Assembly (NCBI GenBank): GCA_001898035.1
Contig: MKRX01000006.1
Span: forward strand, 310,436 to 374,435
DNA length: 64,000 nucleotides
Direction of reading: 5' to 3'
DNA from: Armatimonadetes bacterium 55-13
GTDB lineage: Bacteria > Armatimonadota > Fimbriimonadia > Fimbriimonadales > Fimbriimonadaceae
The notes under the pieces are model-generated. The model searched no databases and was not told where the DNA came from. It saw only the letters and a list, made by a program, of their open reading frames with translations. Both the position numbers and the translations under genes were made by a program. Shown here piece after piece: positions 22,152 through 30,585 of the stretch (the stretch's first letter is position 1; the number at the start of each line of letters is the position of its first letter).

Positions 22152-23111
22152 ATGATTACTTTACTCATTGCCAACAGCCTCGTATTCAGTGGAGGATCAA
22201 CTCGTGACCTTGCGAAGGCGATTGCCGCTGCAAACAAAACTCCGGTGGTCGTGATGAGAGGCGACCGTTCCGAGATTCCTCAGTTCAAGATTGAGCCATC
22301 GGACGACCACCTCTATCGGCATTTGCTAAAGTTATTCACTGGACTTGAAACGGGCAGAGATTTTGTTGGATATGGTCCGGCAGCTTGGCCCGAGTATTTC
22401 GTGACCAACAAGATCCGTCCTGGCCAATCTGGTTTCATCAAGCCAAAAGATCAAAGTCCCCCTGTCGTCGTGGTCTCCAAGCAGAGTCTGACATTCAAGT
22501 TCGGCCCCTCAGGCAATTTCGAGCTTGGCTCCTTGCTGGTCAGCCCAGTGGGCAATGATATTCAGATCCATTGGCTATTTGAGCGCGCAATCGTTGCGAT
22601 TAGCACGACCGAGATCGGATTAGAGGACTTGTTCAAGGATATTGCCGAAGCAACCGGGACGAGATTCGACACCCAAAATGGGAAGCTGGTCCTGGATCTA
22701 GACGGAAGCGTTTATAAGAGGCGCATGATCGCAAGAATCGATGCTCAAATAGCGTCGGCGCGCAAGCGAGCGGCCGATCCATATTTGCTGAGTGATCTAA
22801 ATTTCCAGCGAGCAGCCTTTGCCGCTGCCACGGGTAAAGAAATCGAGGAGGCCTATGCAAAGCCGTCGTCGAGGACCTATATCAAGATAAAGCCACATAC
22901 GGCAATTTGGAGTTCTCTGATTGCAAGGCTGGCGGCATACGCGAAGAGAGGGGACTCAGCCTCCTTAAATAAGCAAGTCTTAAAATCGCACTCAGAACTT
23001 GCAAACATGGTTGACCTGGACAATGATGTTTACGCGGTGATTTCAGCCAGCAACGTTGTGTCCATGTTTGGATACATCAAGGGAAAGCCGTCTTCAGGCA
23101 TTGAGTTTTGA
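22152..23111 (+). CDS. Unrecognised 319-aa protein
   Basis: No family recognised. The N-terminus (MITLLIANSLVF) is short and hydrophobic. Two segments, GGSTRDLAKAIAAANKTPVV (about 14-33) and IGLEDLFKDIAEATGTRFD (about 155-173), have the helix-strand pattern of STN/secretin-type short domains, where a helix with a DLxxxIAxATG pattern precedes beta strands. A central run PPVVVVSKQSLTFKF looks like beta strand. The C-terminal third is helical and basic. Composition is more A/T-rich than the flanking genes. It follows the broken secreted ORF by 8 nt and precedes an inverted repeat. A surface- or export-related role is only a guess. Confidence 0.5.
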   Translation: MITLLIANSLVFSGGSTRDLAKAIAAANKTPVVVMRGDRSEIPQFKIEPSDDHLYRHLLKLFTGLETGRDFVGYGPAAWPEYFVTNKIRPGQSGFIKPKDQSPPVVVVSKQSLTFKFGPSGNFELGSLLVSPVGNDIQIHWLFERAIVAISTTEIGLEDLFKDIAEATGTRFDTQNGKLVLDLDGSVYKRRMIARIDAQIASARKRAADPYLLSDLNFQRAAFAAATGKEIEEAYAKPSSRTYIKIKPHTAIWSSLIARLAAYAKRGDSASLNKQVLKSHSELANMVDLDNDVYAVISASNVVSMFGYIKGKPSSGIEF

Positions 23112-23126
23112 TCTGAACGGCTTGTC

Positions 23127-23170
23127 ATTCGACATTTCTGCAACAAGGAATTCGCCCAGAAATGTCGAAT
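23127..23170. promoter_or_regulatory. 14-bp perfect inverted repeat before the M1 aminopeptidase gene
   Basis: ATTCGACATTTCTG (23127-23140) is exactly inverted as CAGAAATGTCGAAT (23157-23170), 16 nt apart, ending 11 nt before the ATG at 23182. The right arm abuts TACTAA (23170-23175), a poor -10-like box 6 nt before the ATG. It may be an operator covering the promoter or the transcript end of the preceding ORF; no T-tract is present. Confidence 0.6.
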
Positions 23171-23181
23171 ACTAAACCCCG

Positions 23182-25509
23182 ATGGCCTTCTACCGCTTTT
23201 TGCCTGTCGCCTTGCTTGCCTCAACCGTGGGGATCGCCGCCGCTCAAGCCCACAAGCACAAGAATTACGACCTGATCGATGTTAGCTACCGCATCTCTAT
23301 GGATGCCCGAAACGAGGTTGTCTTCGGAACTTGCACCAACACCCTCGTTCTCCAGGAAGACGCCACTCGCGTCGCCTTCGACTTCGCCAAACTTGGGATC
23401 AACTCCATTTCAGTGAACGGAAAGCCCGCCACCTCCACTACCGAAGGCGAGATGATCTGGGTTCAACTTCCCACCTCCGGGAAGAAAGGGGAACGCCTTA
23501 AAATCACCATCGACTACGGAGGACGACCAGAAGCTGGCATCTACTTCGTGCCCGCCGCCCGCGCTTACCCTTCAAAAACCCCCATGGTTTACACCCAGGG
23601 TGAAGCCGAAGACACGCGGTATTGGCTTCCCACTTATGACTATCCTGACGATAAGGCCACTAGCGAAGCCTGGCTAGAGGTTCCCCGAGACTGGACCGCC
23701 ATCGGCAATGGACGCCTGGTCGATATTTCGTTTAATCAGACGAATAAGGTTTTCCATTGGAAGATGGATCAACCCCATGCCACCTATCTCAACTCCATCG
23801 TTGCTGGCCCCTATGTGGAAGGCAAGGAGATGTGGGGCAAGATGCCAGTCAGCTACTTTGTCCCACCCGGACTGGAAGAAGAAGGCAAAGCCTCGTTCGC
23901 CAATACGAATGAGATGATCGACCTGTTCTCCAAACTCACCGGATTCAAATACCCTTACGCGAAGTTTGCCCAAAGCACGGTCGCTGACTACATGTTTGGC
24001 GGCATGGAAAATATTTCGGCGGTCACTCAGACCATCGGAACTCTTCATCCCGTCGACACCGAACCTCTATCCTCTTCGAAGGGCCTCGTCCTTCACGAAC
24101 TAGCCCACCAATGGTTTGGCGACACCATCACCTGCAACGATTGGTCGCACATCTGGCTCAACGAGGGCTTCGCCTCGTTCCTTCCCAGCTTCTGGGTCCG
24201 CGAACACGAAGGAGAGGACGCTTTTGATCTTTCCCGCTATGACACCTTCAATGGCGGACTCGGCGCCATGGTGGGCGAGCCTCGCCCAGTGGTCAACCCC
24301 AACTACGAGATCCCGATGGACAACTTCGATGGCCATGCTTACGCAGGCGGCGCCACCCGAATGTTCATGCTGATGGAACTCCTCGGCGAGAAGACCTTCT
24401 GGAACAGCATCAAGAACTTCCTGAATCAATACAAGTTCAAATCGCCCACCACGGAGCAGTTCTTCGCATCGGTCGAAAAGTCCAGCGGAAAGAACCTCAA
24501 GCAATTCATGCAGCAGTGGTTCTACACCCCGGAAATGCCGAATCTGACCGTTGCTAGAGAGGGAGGCAGTTTTACGATCACCCTTGGCGACAAGTCACCC
24601 TTCATGCTTGATCTTCCGATCTGGATCCTACAGGACGGAAAATGGTTGAAATCCAATATCTCCATTGCAAATCGTCCCGTCGTGCTGGGCGATGTCAAAG
24701 GTTTGGTCTTAGTGGACCCCGAAGTCAGACTGGCCACCAACCTCACCTATAGTTTTGACTATACAAACGCGGAGTGGGAATCCTTGTACAAAGCAATGCC
24801 CAACGCCGCGGGCCGAGCGCGGATGATCGACCTCTTCCGAAGCAAAGGAAAGCAAGATCTCCTTGCTCGACTTCTCTCAAGTGAGAAGTCGGAGAAGGTG
24901 GTCGTTCGGCTCATCAATGCATGCTCTTCGCTTCCGGCGGCCCAAGTGTCCGGTTTACTCAACAGCCCCAGCCCCTTCATCAAGGAAGCGACGCTTCGCC
25001 AAGCCGCGAAGCTCAGTGGCGACAAATCGATTGCCGATCAGATTCGGACCATGATGAGCAAGGAACCGAACTCTCAGCTCAAGCTGCAGGAGTTCTCCGC
25101 CCTCGGCCGAATCACCAATGACACCAGCATGGTCATTCAGGCGTGGATGACGGACAGTTGGAATGACGGCTACCGCGCGATGGCGCTGGACGTGTGGTTT
25201 AACACCGACAAAGACCAGTGCCGAGAAAAGTGCCTCGAAATCTTGGAGAAGCCAACGACCGAACCCCTCCGCCAAAACGCCATCCGCAAACTTGGATCGC
25301 TCAAAGATAAGCCCGGCGAGCGACGAGTCTTCGATGCCTTGGTGAAGGTGGTTCAAGAAACCTCCTTCGGTGCTCGCAATGGAGCGATCTCCGCCCTCGG
25401 AGAATACGGCGACAAGGCTGCCCTGCCCTATCTTGAGCCGCTGACGACGAACAGCATGTTCTACATCGCCCGATCCGCCAAGTCGGCGGTTGAGCGACTC
25501 AAGCGCTAA
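23182..25509 (+). CDS. Secreted M1 family zinc aminopeptidase with HEAT-like tail
   Basis: A 775-aa exported aminopeptidase. The signal peptide is MAFYRFLPVALLASTVGIAAAQA. The M1 core covers about residues 30-480: the exopeptidase motif GGMENISAVT, the zinc site HELAH (305-309) with the third ligand E328 in NEGFASF. The final 200 residues or so (from about 560) are repeated helical pairs such as VVRLINACSSLPAAQVSGLL and ALPYLEPLTTNSMF, a HEAT/ARM-like array that often closes bacterial M1 enzymes. It overlaps the convergent regulator gene by 4 nt at its 3' end. Confidence 0.92.
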   Translation: MAFYRFLPVALLASTVGIAAAQAHKHKNYDLIDVSYRISMDARNEVVFGTCTNTLVLQEDATRVAFDFAKLGINSISVNGKPATSTTEGEMIWVQLPTSGKKGERLKITIDYGGRPEAGIYFVPAARAYPSKTPMVYTQGEAEDTRYWLPTYDYPDDKATSEAWLEVPRDWTAIGNGRLVDISFNQTNKVFHWKMDQPHATYLNSIVAGPYVEGKEMWGKMPVSYFVPPGLEEEGKASFANTNEMIDLFSKLTGFKYPYAKFAQSTVADYMFGGMENISAVTQTIGTLHPVDTEPLSSSKGLVLHELAHQWFGDTITCNDWSHIWLNEGFASFLPSFWVREHEGEDAFDLSRYDTFNGGLGAMVGEPRPVVNPNYEIPMDNFDGHAYAGGATRMFMLMELLGEKTFWNSIKNFLNQYKFKSPTTEQFFASVEKSSGKNLKQFMQQWFYTPEMPNLTVAREGGSFTITLGDKSPFMLDLPIWILQDGKWLKSNISIANRPVVLGDVKGLVLVDPEVRLATNLTYSFDYTNAEWESLYKAMPNAAGRARMIDLFRSKGKQDLLARLLSSEKSEKVVVRLINACSSLPAAQVSGLLNSPSPFIKEATLRQAAKLSGDKSIADQIRTMMSKEPNSQLKLQEFSALGRITNDTSMVIQAWMTDSWNDGYRAMALDVWFNTDKDQCREKCLEILEKPTTEPLRQNAIRKLGSLKDKPGERRVFDALVKVVQETSFGARNGAISALGEYGDKAALPYLEPLTTNSMFYIARSAKSAVERLKR

Positions 25510-26045
25510 TCCTTGGGAATCAAGAAGGCGGTGAGATTGACATCAACCTCACCGCCTTCTTCTTCAAGCGAACTGGCCCAGTCCCCAATCTCCATCAGTT
25601 TCTGACGCAGCTGATGGATCTGCCCCGGGCTCAATCGAAGGTTCAACCGAATCGTCGCTTCAAGGCTCGAATCGCCGTTCTTGTTGTGGGCAGCATATTC
25701 GCGGCCGACTAAGCGAAGCATCAAGCGCGTCCCCGCCGCTACGGCCTCCCTAAACTCTGGACTCCTATCTGTTCGATCAACCGAAAAACGGGTTGAAGCC
25801 GGAGCATAAAGGGTTTCCAGCCTCTTCCCCGCCATTCGCTCGCTATCGACAACAAGGACCCCTACTTCCACCAGCTGCCTAACATGCGGATACAAGGCCT
25901 TTGGAGATTTTCCTAAACTCCTTCCAAGTTCATTAACGGAGAAGACACCCAGCCGTAGCCCTGCCTCTAAGATTTGAGACCGCAGGGGGGATGCTAGGCA
26001 TTTCAGCTGCTCAGGCGAAAGAACTAGGGAATTGGGTCTGCGCAT
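25506..26045 (-). CDS. Winged-helix transcriptional regulator
   Basis: A 179-aa protein. The N-terminal 90 residues are an ArsR-like winged helix: LKCLASPLRSQILEAGLRLG, then ELGRSLGKSPKALYPHVRQL as helix-turn-helix and a wing ending ETLYAPAS. The C-terminal part (EATIRLNLRLSPGQIHQLRQ) is helical, with an acidic end EEEGGEVD. It is divergent from the beta-lactamase-like lipoprotein gene, and an inverted repeat lies in the 65-nt gap, so it most likely regulates itself and that gene. Confidence 0.8.
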   Translation of the reverse strand: MRRPNSLVLSPEQLKCLASPLRSQILEAGLRLGVFSVNELGRSLGKSPKALYPHVRQLVEVGVLVVDSERMAGKRLETLYAPASTRFSVDRTDRSPEFREAVAAGTRLMLRLVGREYAAHNKNGDSSLEATIRLNLRLSPGQIHQLRQKLMEIGDWASSLEEEGGEVDVNLTAFLIPKD

Positions 26046-26067
26046 GGAAAGAACTGTTGTAATATCT

Positions 26068-26103
26068 TTTCTAGTAAGATTTTAGACTAATTCTTACCAG
26101 AAA
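26068..26103. promoter_or_regulatory. Operator candidate between the regulator and the serine hydrolase gene
   Basis: TTTCTAGTAAGA (26068-26079) and TCTTACCAGAAA (26092-26103) are inverse with one mismatch and a 12-nt spacer. The repeat fills the middle of the 65-nt divergent promoter region, and its right half abuts the ribosome-binding site GGAAACC before the ATG at 26111. Each half could bind one subunit of the adjacent winged-helix protein. Confidence 0.65.
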
Positions 26104-26110
26104 GGAAACC

Positions 26111-27583
26111 ATGCGAATGATGCTTTCAATCCTAGTTGCCGCTACAACCCTCGTCTCCTGCTCGAATCAAACGACTCCAAGAGCAAGGCTAGACGCGTTT
26201 GTCGCAGCATTCAACACGCAGGATCTCAACAAGATCCGCCAGATGGTGGATCAAGATTTTTCGCCCAAGATGTTCCAGAGTCGTAAAGCCGAGGAGTGGG
26301 CATCTCAAACCCAGCAATTCGCCCTCAATTTCGCCCCCATTTCCGTTGAGAAGATTCTCCTCGATAAGCCGGAGGCGATCGTCGCATTGATCGAAACCAA
26401 AGGGGGGCGTAAGATGGGTCTGAGGTTGGACTTTGAGGGCGCGGCGCCTCACCAGATCATCGGTATCCGTTTTGGCGATCCCGAGAACTTGTCCGGAGGA
26501 CCGATCAAGTTCGACTTTAGCGATTACAAGAACCTGAACGACCTCGCAACAAAAGTTCGGGACTTCAATCACGTCCCCGCGATTGCGATCGCAACCTGGA
26601 AAGACGGAGTAATTAATTCAGCGGTGAATGGCAAGCGCGAGGCAGGCAAACCAGCTGCGGTAACGAAGAACGATCTCTGGCTGGTTGGATCGATCGGAAA
26701 ATCGATGACCGCAACGCTCATTGGCTTTTTGATCGAGGAAGGCAAGCTCAAGTGGGACTCCAAGCTGGGAGAACTGCTACCGAAGGTGAAGATGCGAGAT
26801 GAATATCGAGCCATCACTATCGAACAACTCCTTCAGCATCGCTCTGGACTGCCTCAGGACTCGCTCTACGATGGCGTCACCGTCGCCCGAATCGTCGGCA
26901 AAAACGTCACCCCAACCGATATCCGAGCCAGCTATGCTAACGACATTCTGAATCGCCCTCCACTCGCAAAGCTGATGGAGAAGTTTGCCTACTCTAACGC
27001 AGGCTACGCGATCCTCGGACACATCACCGAGATCGTCACCGGGCAACCCTACGAGAAGCTGATGAAGACCTACGTCTTCGACAAAATTGGGATGCCCAGC
27101 GCCTTGGTCGGAATGCCCGGAACGAAGGGGCAGCCGAGCGGCGAGGGACAACCTCATGGTCACCTTCGAAACGGCACAGAAGCGATTCCCCACATCCTCC
27201 AGGGCCCTATCAACCACATGACCGCTCCGGCCGGCGGCGGCGTCTGCTGCACCATTGAGGACCTCGCCCGATATGCCGCCTGGCATATGCGAGAGTTCAA
27301 CGGGGAAAACCTTGGGCTCAAGCCAGAAACTGTCCAGAGATTGCACACGCCGATCGCGGATCAGCCGTATGCCGCCGGATGGGTTATGGACACCCGAACT
27401 CCCAATCCATTCCACGGCCACAACGGATCCGATGGCACCTTTGTGGCCGAGATGGCTTTCTGGCCGAAAGAGAAATTTGTCGCCGTTTCAATCATCAACG
27501 AAGGATTTGAGGCTAGCCCAACTCCGCCCATGCAGGCGATCCTGACCATCTACAATCGCCTTTTCGGGCAAAAAACTAACTAA
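26111..27583 (+). CDS. Beta-lactamase-like serine hydrolase lipoprotein
   Basis: A 490-aa serine hydrolase of the beta-lactamase/class C-like (esterase, D-alanyl carboxypeptidase) family. Signal peptide with lipobox LVSC, acylated at C17, so membrane-attached. An N-terminal DUF3887-like or NTF2-like stretch (about 25-130: [19 protein letters not shown]) precedes the catalytic domain. Catalytic motifs are S194-x-x-K197 (GSIGKSM), Y294-S-N296 ([11 protein letters not shown]) and H437-N-G439 ([11 protein letters not shown]). The N-terminal domain is common in environmental homologues. True beta-lactam hydrolysis cannot be assumed. Divergent from a winged-helix regulator. Confidence 0.88.
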   Translation: MRMMLSILVAATTLVSCSNQTTPRARLDAFVAAFNTQDLNKIRQMVDQDFSPKMFQSRKAEEWASQTQQFALNFAPISVEKILLDKPEAIVALIETKGGRKMGLRLDFEGAAPHQIIGIRFGDPENLSGGPIKFDFSDYKNLNDLATKVRDFNHVPAIAIATWKDGVINSAVNGKREAGKPAAVTKNDLWLVGSIGKSMTATLIGFLIEEGKLKWDSKLGELLPKVKMRDEYRAITIEQLLQHRSGLPQDSLYDGVTVARIVGKNVTPTDIRASYANDILNRPPLAKLMEKFAYSNAGYAILGHITEIVTGQPYEKLMKTYVFDKIGMPSALVGMPGTKGQPSGEGQPHGHLRNGTEAIPHILQGPINHMTAPAGGGVCCTIEDLARYAAWHMREFNGENLGLKPETVQRLHTPIADQPYAAGWVMDTRTPNPFHGHNGSDGTFVAEMAFWPKEKFVAVSIINEGFEASPTPPMQAILTIYNRLFGQKTN

Positions 27584-28238
27584 GCGAGACTTGGCGGAGA
27601 CTGGCGGAAACCTCGAAGGGCGCCTGAGTCTTCGCCTTAACTTCTTCTTGCGTCACTTCGGGAGCAAGCTCGATCAACGTTAAGCCCTTGCCTCGAGTTA
27701 CCTCGAAGACGGCAAGATCGGTAATGATGAGGTCCAAACAAGCCTTGCCAGTAAGCGGAAGGGAGCACGTGTTGAGGATTTTGCTCTCGCCCGCCTTGTT
27801 GGTGTGCTCCATGACCACCACCACGCGCTTCACACCCGCGACCAAGTCCATGGCGCCCCCCATTCCCTTCACCATCTTTCCCGGAATCATCCAATTCGCC
27901 AGATCGCCTTCGGCGCTGACTTCCATCGCTCCCAAGATCGAGAGGTCGATATGACCTCCGCGGATCATGGCGAATGAATCGGCGCTGGAGAAGTAGCTGG
28001 TCCCTGGGATCTCAGTAATCGTTTGCTTACCGGCGTTGATCAGATCAGGATCGGCTTCGCCCTCGAATGGAAAGGGCCCCATCCCCAACATCCCGTTCTC
28101 ACTCTGCAACACCACATCCATCCCATCGGGAATGTAGTTCGCCACTAGGGTCGGAATTCCGATTCCCAGGTTAACGTAGAAGCCGTCTCGCAATTCCTGC
28201 GCGGCACGTTGAGCAAGTTGTTCTCGGGTTAATGGCAT
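27576..28238 (-). CDS. scoB: 3-oxoacid CoA-transferase subunit B
   Basis: Beta subunit of succinyl-CoA:3-ketoacid CoA-transferase, which activates acetoacetate (or similar) with succinyl-CoA. At 220 aa it is the usual size. The signature [17 protein letters not shown] opens the protein and the catalytic glutamate is the one in [31 protein letters not shown] and [20 protein letters not shown] are standard. The alpha subunit gene is 1.1 kb upstream on the same strand with an opposite-strand gene in between. Its 3' end overlaps the serine hydrolase gene by 8 nt. Confidence 0.94.
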   Translation of the reverse strand: MPLTREQLAQRAAQELRDGFYVNLGIGIPTLVANYIPDGMDVVLQSENGMLGMGPFPFEGEADPDLINAGKQTITEIPGTSYFSSADSFAMIRGGHIDLSILGAMEVSAEGDLANWMIPGKMVKGMGGAMDLVAGVKRVVVVMEHTNKAGESKILNTCSLPLTGKACLDLIITDLAVFEVTRGKGLTLIELAPEVTQEEVKAKTQAPFEVSASLRQVSLS

Positions 28239-28357
28239 AGCTTCTCTTCGTTGAGGGATATGACTAGATTCTAGCCGAATCCGTTTGGTTAAGGTCCTTA
28301 ACCAAAGGAGGGTTGTTGTTTGGATATTCTAAACATCGATTTGCAAGGACCCCAGAC

Positions 28358-29254
28358 ATGTCGATCATCCCTCTCCTCTTAGCCGCCTCCTTCACCCTTA
28401 CTTCGCCTCCCGCCCTTGAATGGTCACAGGTGACGACGAATGCCAAGGAAACCATCAGCGGCATCGTGCATTGGGAGACGAACCGATTCCTTGTCGTGCA
28501 TGACAACAAGGAAGAAAAAGACGTCAAGTTGAGCTTTCTCCAGTCCAGCGGCTCTAGCTGGAAACTATCTCCCTTGACTCTTTCCGATCCCAAAAAGCTG
28601 ACCTTCGGCGCTCAAGGAACCTCCGAGTTAAGGGACCTTGAAGGCGTTACGCTGATTCCGGGGCGAACCGGCGAGGTCCTTGTCATCGGAAACAAAGGAA
28701 GCGAGGATGGCTGGATCTACGACCTGAAGATCACCGGTAACACCGCCGAAGTGGTCGATGCATTCCGGGCCCCTGGCGCTTACCCAGACAGCGACTTCGA
28801 ATCCATTCAAGCATTCAGTATCGACCAACGCCTGATTTTGGTCTGGGCTGACCGCGGCACCGCTCGCCGCCCCGCCACTATCTGGGCCGCTAATCTCACG
28901 CTCGGTGTCAAGCCTGTCGATCCTGTCGCTTTAACCGTCAAAACACCTTGGCCGACCGAAAAGGATTACCGAGCGATCGCCGATCTAAGGGTGTCGCCCT
29001 CTGGCGAAATCTATGTAAGTTCCGTCAGCGATCCCGGCGACAACGGTCCCTTCGATAGCGCGATTTATCTCGTAGGTCGCCTGGAGCGCAGTAGTAAAGG
29101 ACCCATCCTCGTCCCGAATAGCGTCCAACTTCCGGTCTCCATCGTTCCCGGCTACAAAATTGAAGCGATGGACTTCGATTCAACCGGCCGTCAATTGGTC
29201 TTCGCCACAGATGATGAGGCCCTTGGGGCATCCATTGCCTGGTATCAGAAATAG
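28358..29254 (+). CDS. Secreted beta-propeller-like protein of unknown function
   Basis: From the ATG at 28358 the protein is 298 aa; AAGGA 9 nt upstream supports this start over the frame opening at 28313. A signal peptide is plausible (MSIIPLLLAASFTLTSPPA). The rest is a succession of short strands with DLEGVTLIPGRTGEVLVIGN, SDFESIQAFSIDQRLILVWA and KIEAMDFDSTGRQLVFATDD. This resembles the DUF3616/esterase-like phytase type of propeller, but I cannot assign it firmly. It sits on the opposite strand between scoA and scoB, as if inserted into that operon. Confidence 0.5.
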   Translation: MSIIPLLLAASFTLTSPPALEWSQVTTNAKETISGIVHWETNRFLVVHDNKEEKDVKLSFLQSSGSSWKLSPLTLSDPKKLTFGAQGTSELRDLEGVTLIPGRTGEVLVIGNKGSEDGWIYDLKITGNTAEVVDAFRAPGAYPDSDFESIQAFSIDQRLILVWADRGTARRPATIWAANLTLGVKPVDPVALTVKTPWPTEKDYRAIADLRVSPSGEIYVSSVSDPGDNGPFDSAIYLVGRLERSSKGPILVPNSVQLPVSIVPGYKIEAMDFDSTGRQLVFATDDEALGASIAWYQK

Positions 29255-29315
29255 TCCTTAGGATGACTCGACGTGGCCCGATATCGAATCAGAACATATT
29301 CGCTCGAAATGACGA

Positions 29316-30017
29316 CTACCCACGCGGGCGGGTGGTCGCCCGTTCGATTCTCTTCTCGTAATGCACACCCTCGATCACCCGATTCACGAAGATCGCGGGG
29401 GTGTGGATTTGATCGGGATCGAGATCGCCAACTTCCACCAACTCTTCCACTTCGGCGATACAAACCTTGCCCGCTCCCGCCATCATCGGATTGAAATTAC
29501 GTGCGGTTTTTCGGAAGACCAGGTTTCCCGACCGGTCTCCTTTCCAGGCCTTTACGATGGACAAATCGGCATGAAGCGCCGTCTCCATCACATACATCTC
29601 ACCATCGAATTCGCGAGTCTCTTTTCCCTCGGCAACCAACGTTCCATAGCCCGTCTTGGTGTAGAAAGCGGGAATACCCGCACTGCCTGCCCGGATGCGC
29701 TCAGCCAAGGTTCCCTGCGGGTTGAATTCCAGCTCTAACTCGCCACTCAGGAATTGACGCTCGAACTCGGCATTTTCGCCAACGTAGCTGCTCACCATCT
29801 TCTTGATCTGGCGAGTTTGAAGCAGGAGCCCCAATCCAAAGTCGTCAACGCCACAGTTATTGCTAATGACGGTGATGTCTTTGACGCCCGATTCGCGCAG
29901 GGCAAGGATGAGGTTCTCGGGAATGCCACACAAACCAAATCCGCCGGACATGATGGTCATGCCGTCAAAAAGTAGGCCCTCAAGGGCATTCGTCGCGTCG
30001 GGATAAACCTTGTTCAT
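29316..30017 (-). CDS. scoA: 3-oxoacid CoA-transferase subunit A
   Basis: Alpha subunit of succinyl-CoA:3-ketoacid CoA-transferase. It is 233 aa; [20 protein letters not shown], the family signature [20 protein letters not shown] and the [20 protein letters not shown] segment are diagnostic. The ATG at 30017 follows GGAGG with 4 nt spacing, a strong ribosome-binding site. Its partner scoB lies downstream on the same strand after a 1.1-kb interval that carries an opposite-strand gene. Confidence 0.94.
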   Translation of the reverse strand: MNKVYPDATNALEGLLFDGMTIMSGGFGLCGIPENLILALRESGVKDITVISNNCGVDDFGLGLLLQTRQIKKMVSSYVGENAEFERQFLSGELELEFNPQGTLAERIRAGSAGIPAFYTKTGYGTLVAEGKETREFDGEMYVMETALHADLSIVKAWKGDRSGNLVFRKTARNFNPMMAGAGKVCIAEVEELVEVGDLDPDQIHTPAIFVNRVIEGVHYEKRIERATTRPRG

Positions 30018-30073
30018 TGAGCCTCCGTTGGTTCAATGTCATTCTACTTGGAAGCAGAAAGGAAGCTTGACGA

Positions 30074-30106
30074 AAGAAAATTGGGGGACGCAAAATACGT
30101 CCCCCA
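30074..30106 (-). terminator. Terminator of the pseudo-receiver gene
   Basis: On the minus strand TGGGGGACG and CGTCCCCCA form a 9-bp stem (30106-30098 with 30090-30082) with a 7-nt loop, followed by the T-rich AATTTTCTTT. It lies 93 nt beyond the stop of the gene at 30199-30525. Confidence 0.8.
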
Positions 30107-30198
30107 CAATCATTTCAGGATATGGCTGCTCCTTTCAGATAAGCCACTTGTTTCGACACGTTGACATTAGGAAAAGTTCCGCAATTCGCATGCCAATC

Positions 30199-30525
30199 TT
30201 AGACTTTTTGAAGAATTTGTGGAAGTTTATGAGTCAATTCGCTATTCGTTACTAACAAATGACAACCTAGGTCACGACCAATTTCGTGCAATTCCTTCTC
30301 TTTGTGTCCGGCATGGCCGATCACTTTGATTCCCGCTCGGTTTAGTTGCGGAACTAAGTGCTCCGGTTTGAGCGTGGACGATCCTAAATTGACGATCGCT
30401 GCGTCCGCTTGTTCCGTCTCTTCGGTCGCTTGGGTCTTGAGGACTGCCTCGTGTCCAAGGCCATTGACCGATTTCACCAGTCGGGAGCTCCACATAAGGT
30501 TGTCCTCGTAGATGAGAATGCGCAT
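30199..30525 (-). CDS. Pseudo-receiver domain protein
   Basis: A 108-aa single-domain protein with the alternating strand-helix pattern of response-regulator receivers: MRILIYEDNLMWSSRLVKSV at the start, then KVIGHAG and LLVTNSELTHKLPQILQ at the end. The acidic pair E7-D8 is present. At the phospho-acceptor position the sequence reads AAIVNLGSS, with Asn in place of Asp, and the conserved Lys of the fifth strand is not evident. It should not be phosphorylated in the normal way. No kinase gene is adjacent. It is divergent from mtnA. Confidence 0.6.
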   Translation of the reverse strand: MRILIYEDNLMWSSRLVKSVNGLGHEAVLKTQATEETEQADAAIVNLGSSTLKPEHLVPQLNRAGIKVIGHAGHKEKELHEIGRDLGCHLLVTNSELTHKLPQILQKV

Positions 30526-30573
30526 TTGGTTCTATCATGACCCCCTAGACCCGGTGGAATTCGGGCTGATAGG

Positions 30574-30579
30574 TACTCT
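30574..30579 (+). promoter_or_regulatory. -10 box of mtnA (leaderless arrangement)
   Basis: TACTCT ends 6 nt before the mtnA ATG (GAATTT in between, no Shine-Dalgarno sequence). No clear -35 hexamer. Confidence 0.5.
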
Positions 30580-30585
30580 GAATTT

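Noticed and set aside
20907-23170. Integrative element inserted at the tRNA-Gly genes
   Set aside because: No integrase or recombinase gene, and no direct repeat of the tRNA 3' end within the window.
26111-27583. Calling the serine hydrolase a beta-lactam resistance gene
   Set aside because: The SxxK, YxN and HxG motifs are shared with many esterases and peptidases of the same fold; nothing here shows beta-lactam specificity.
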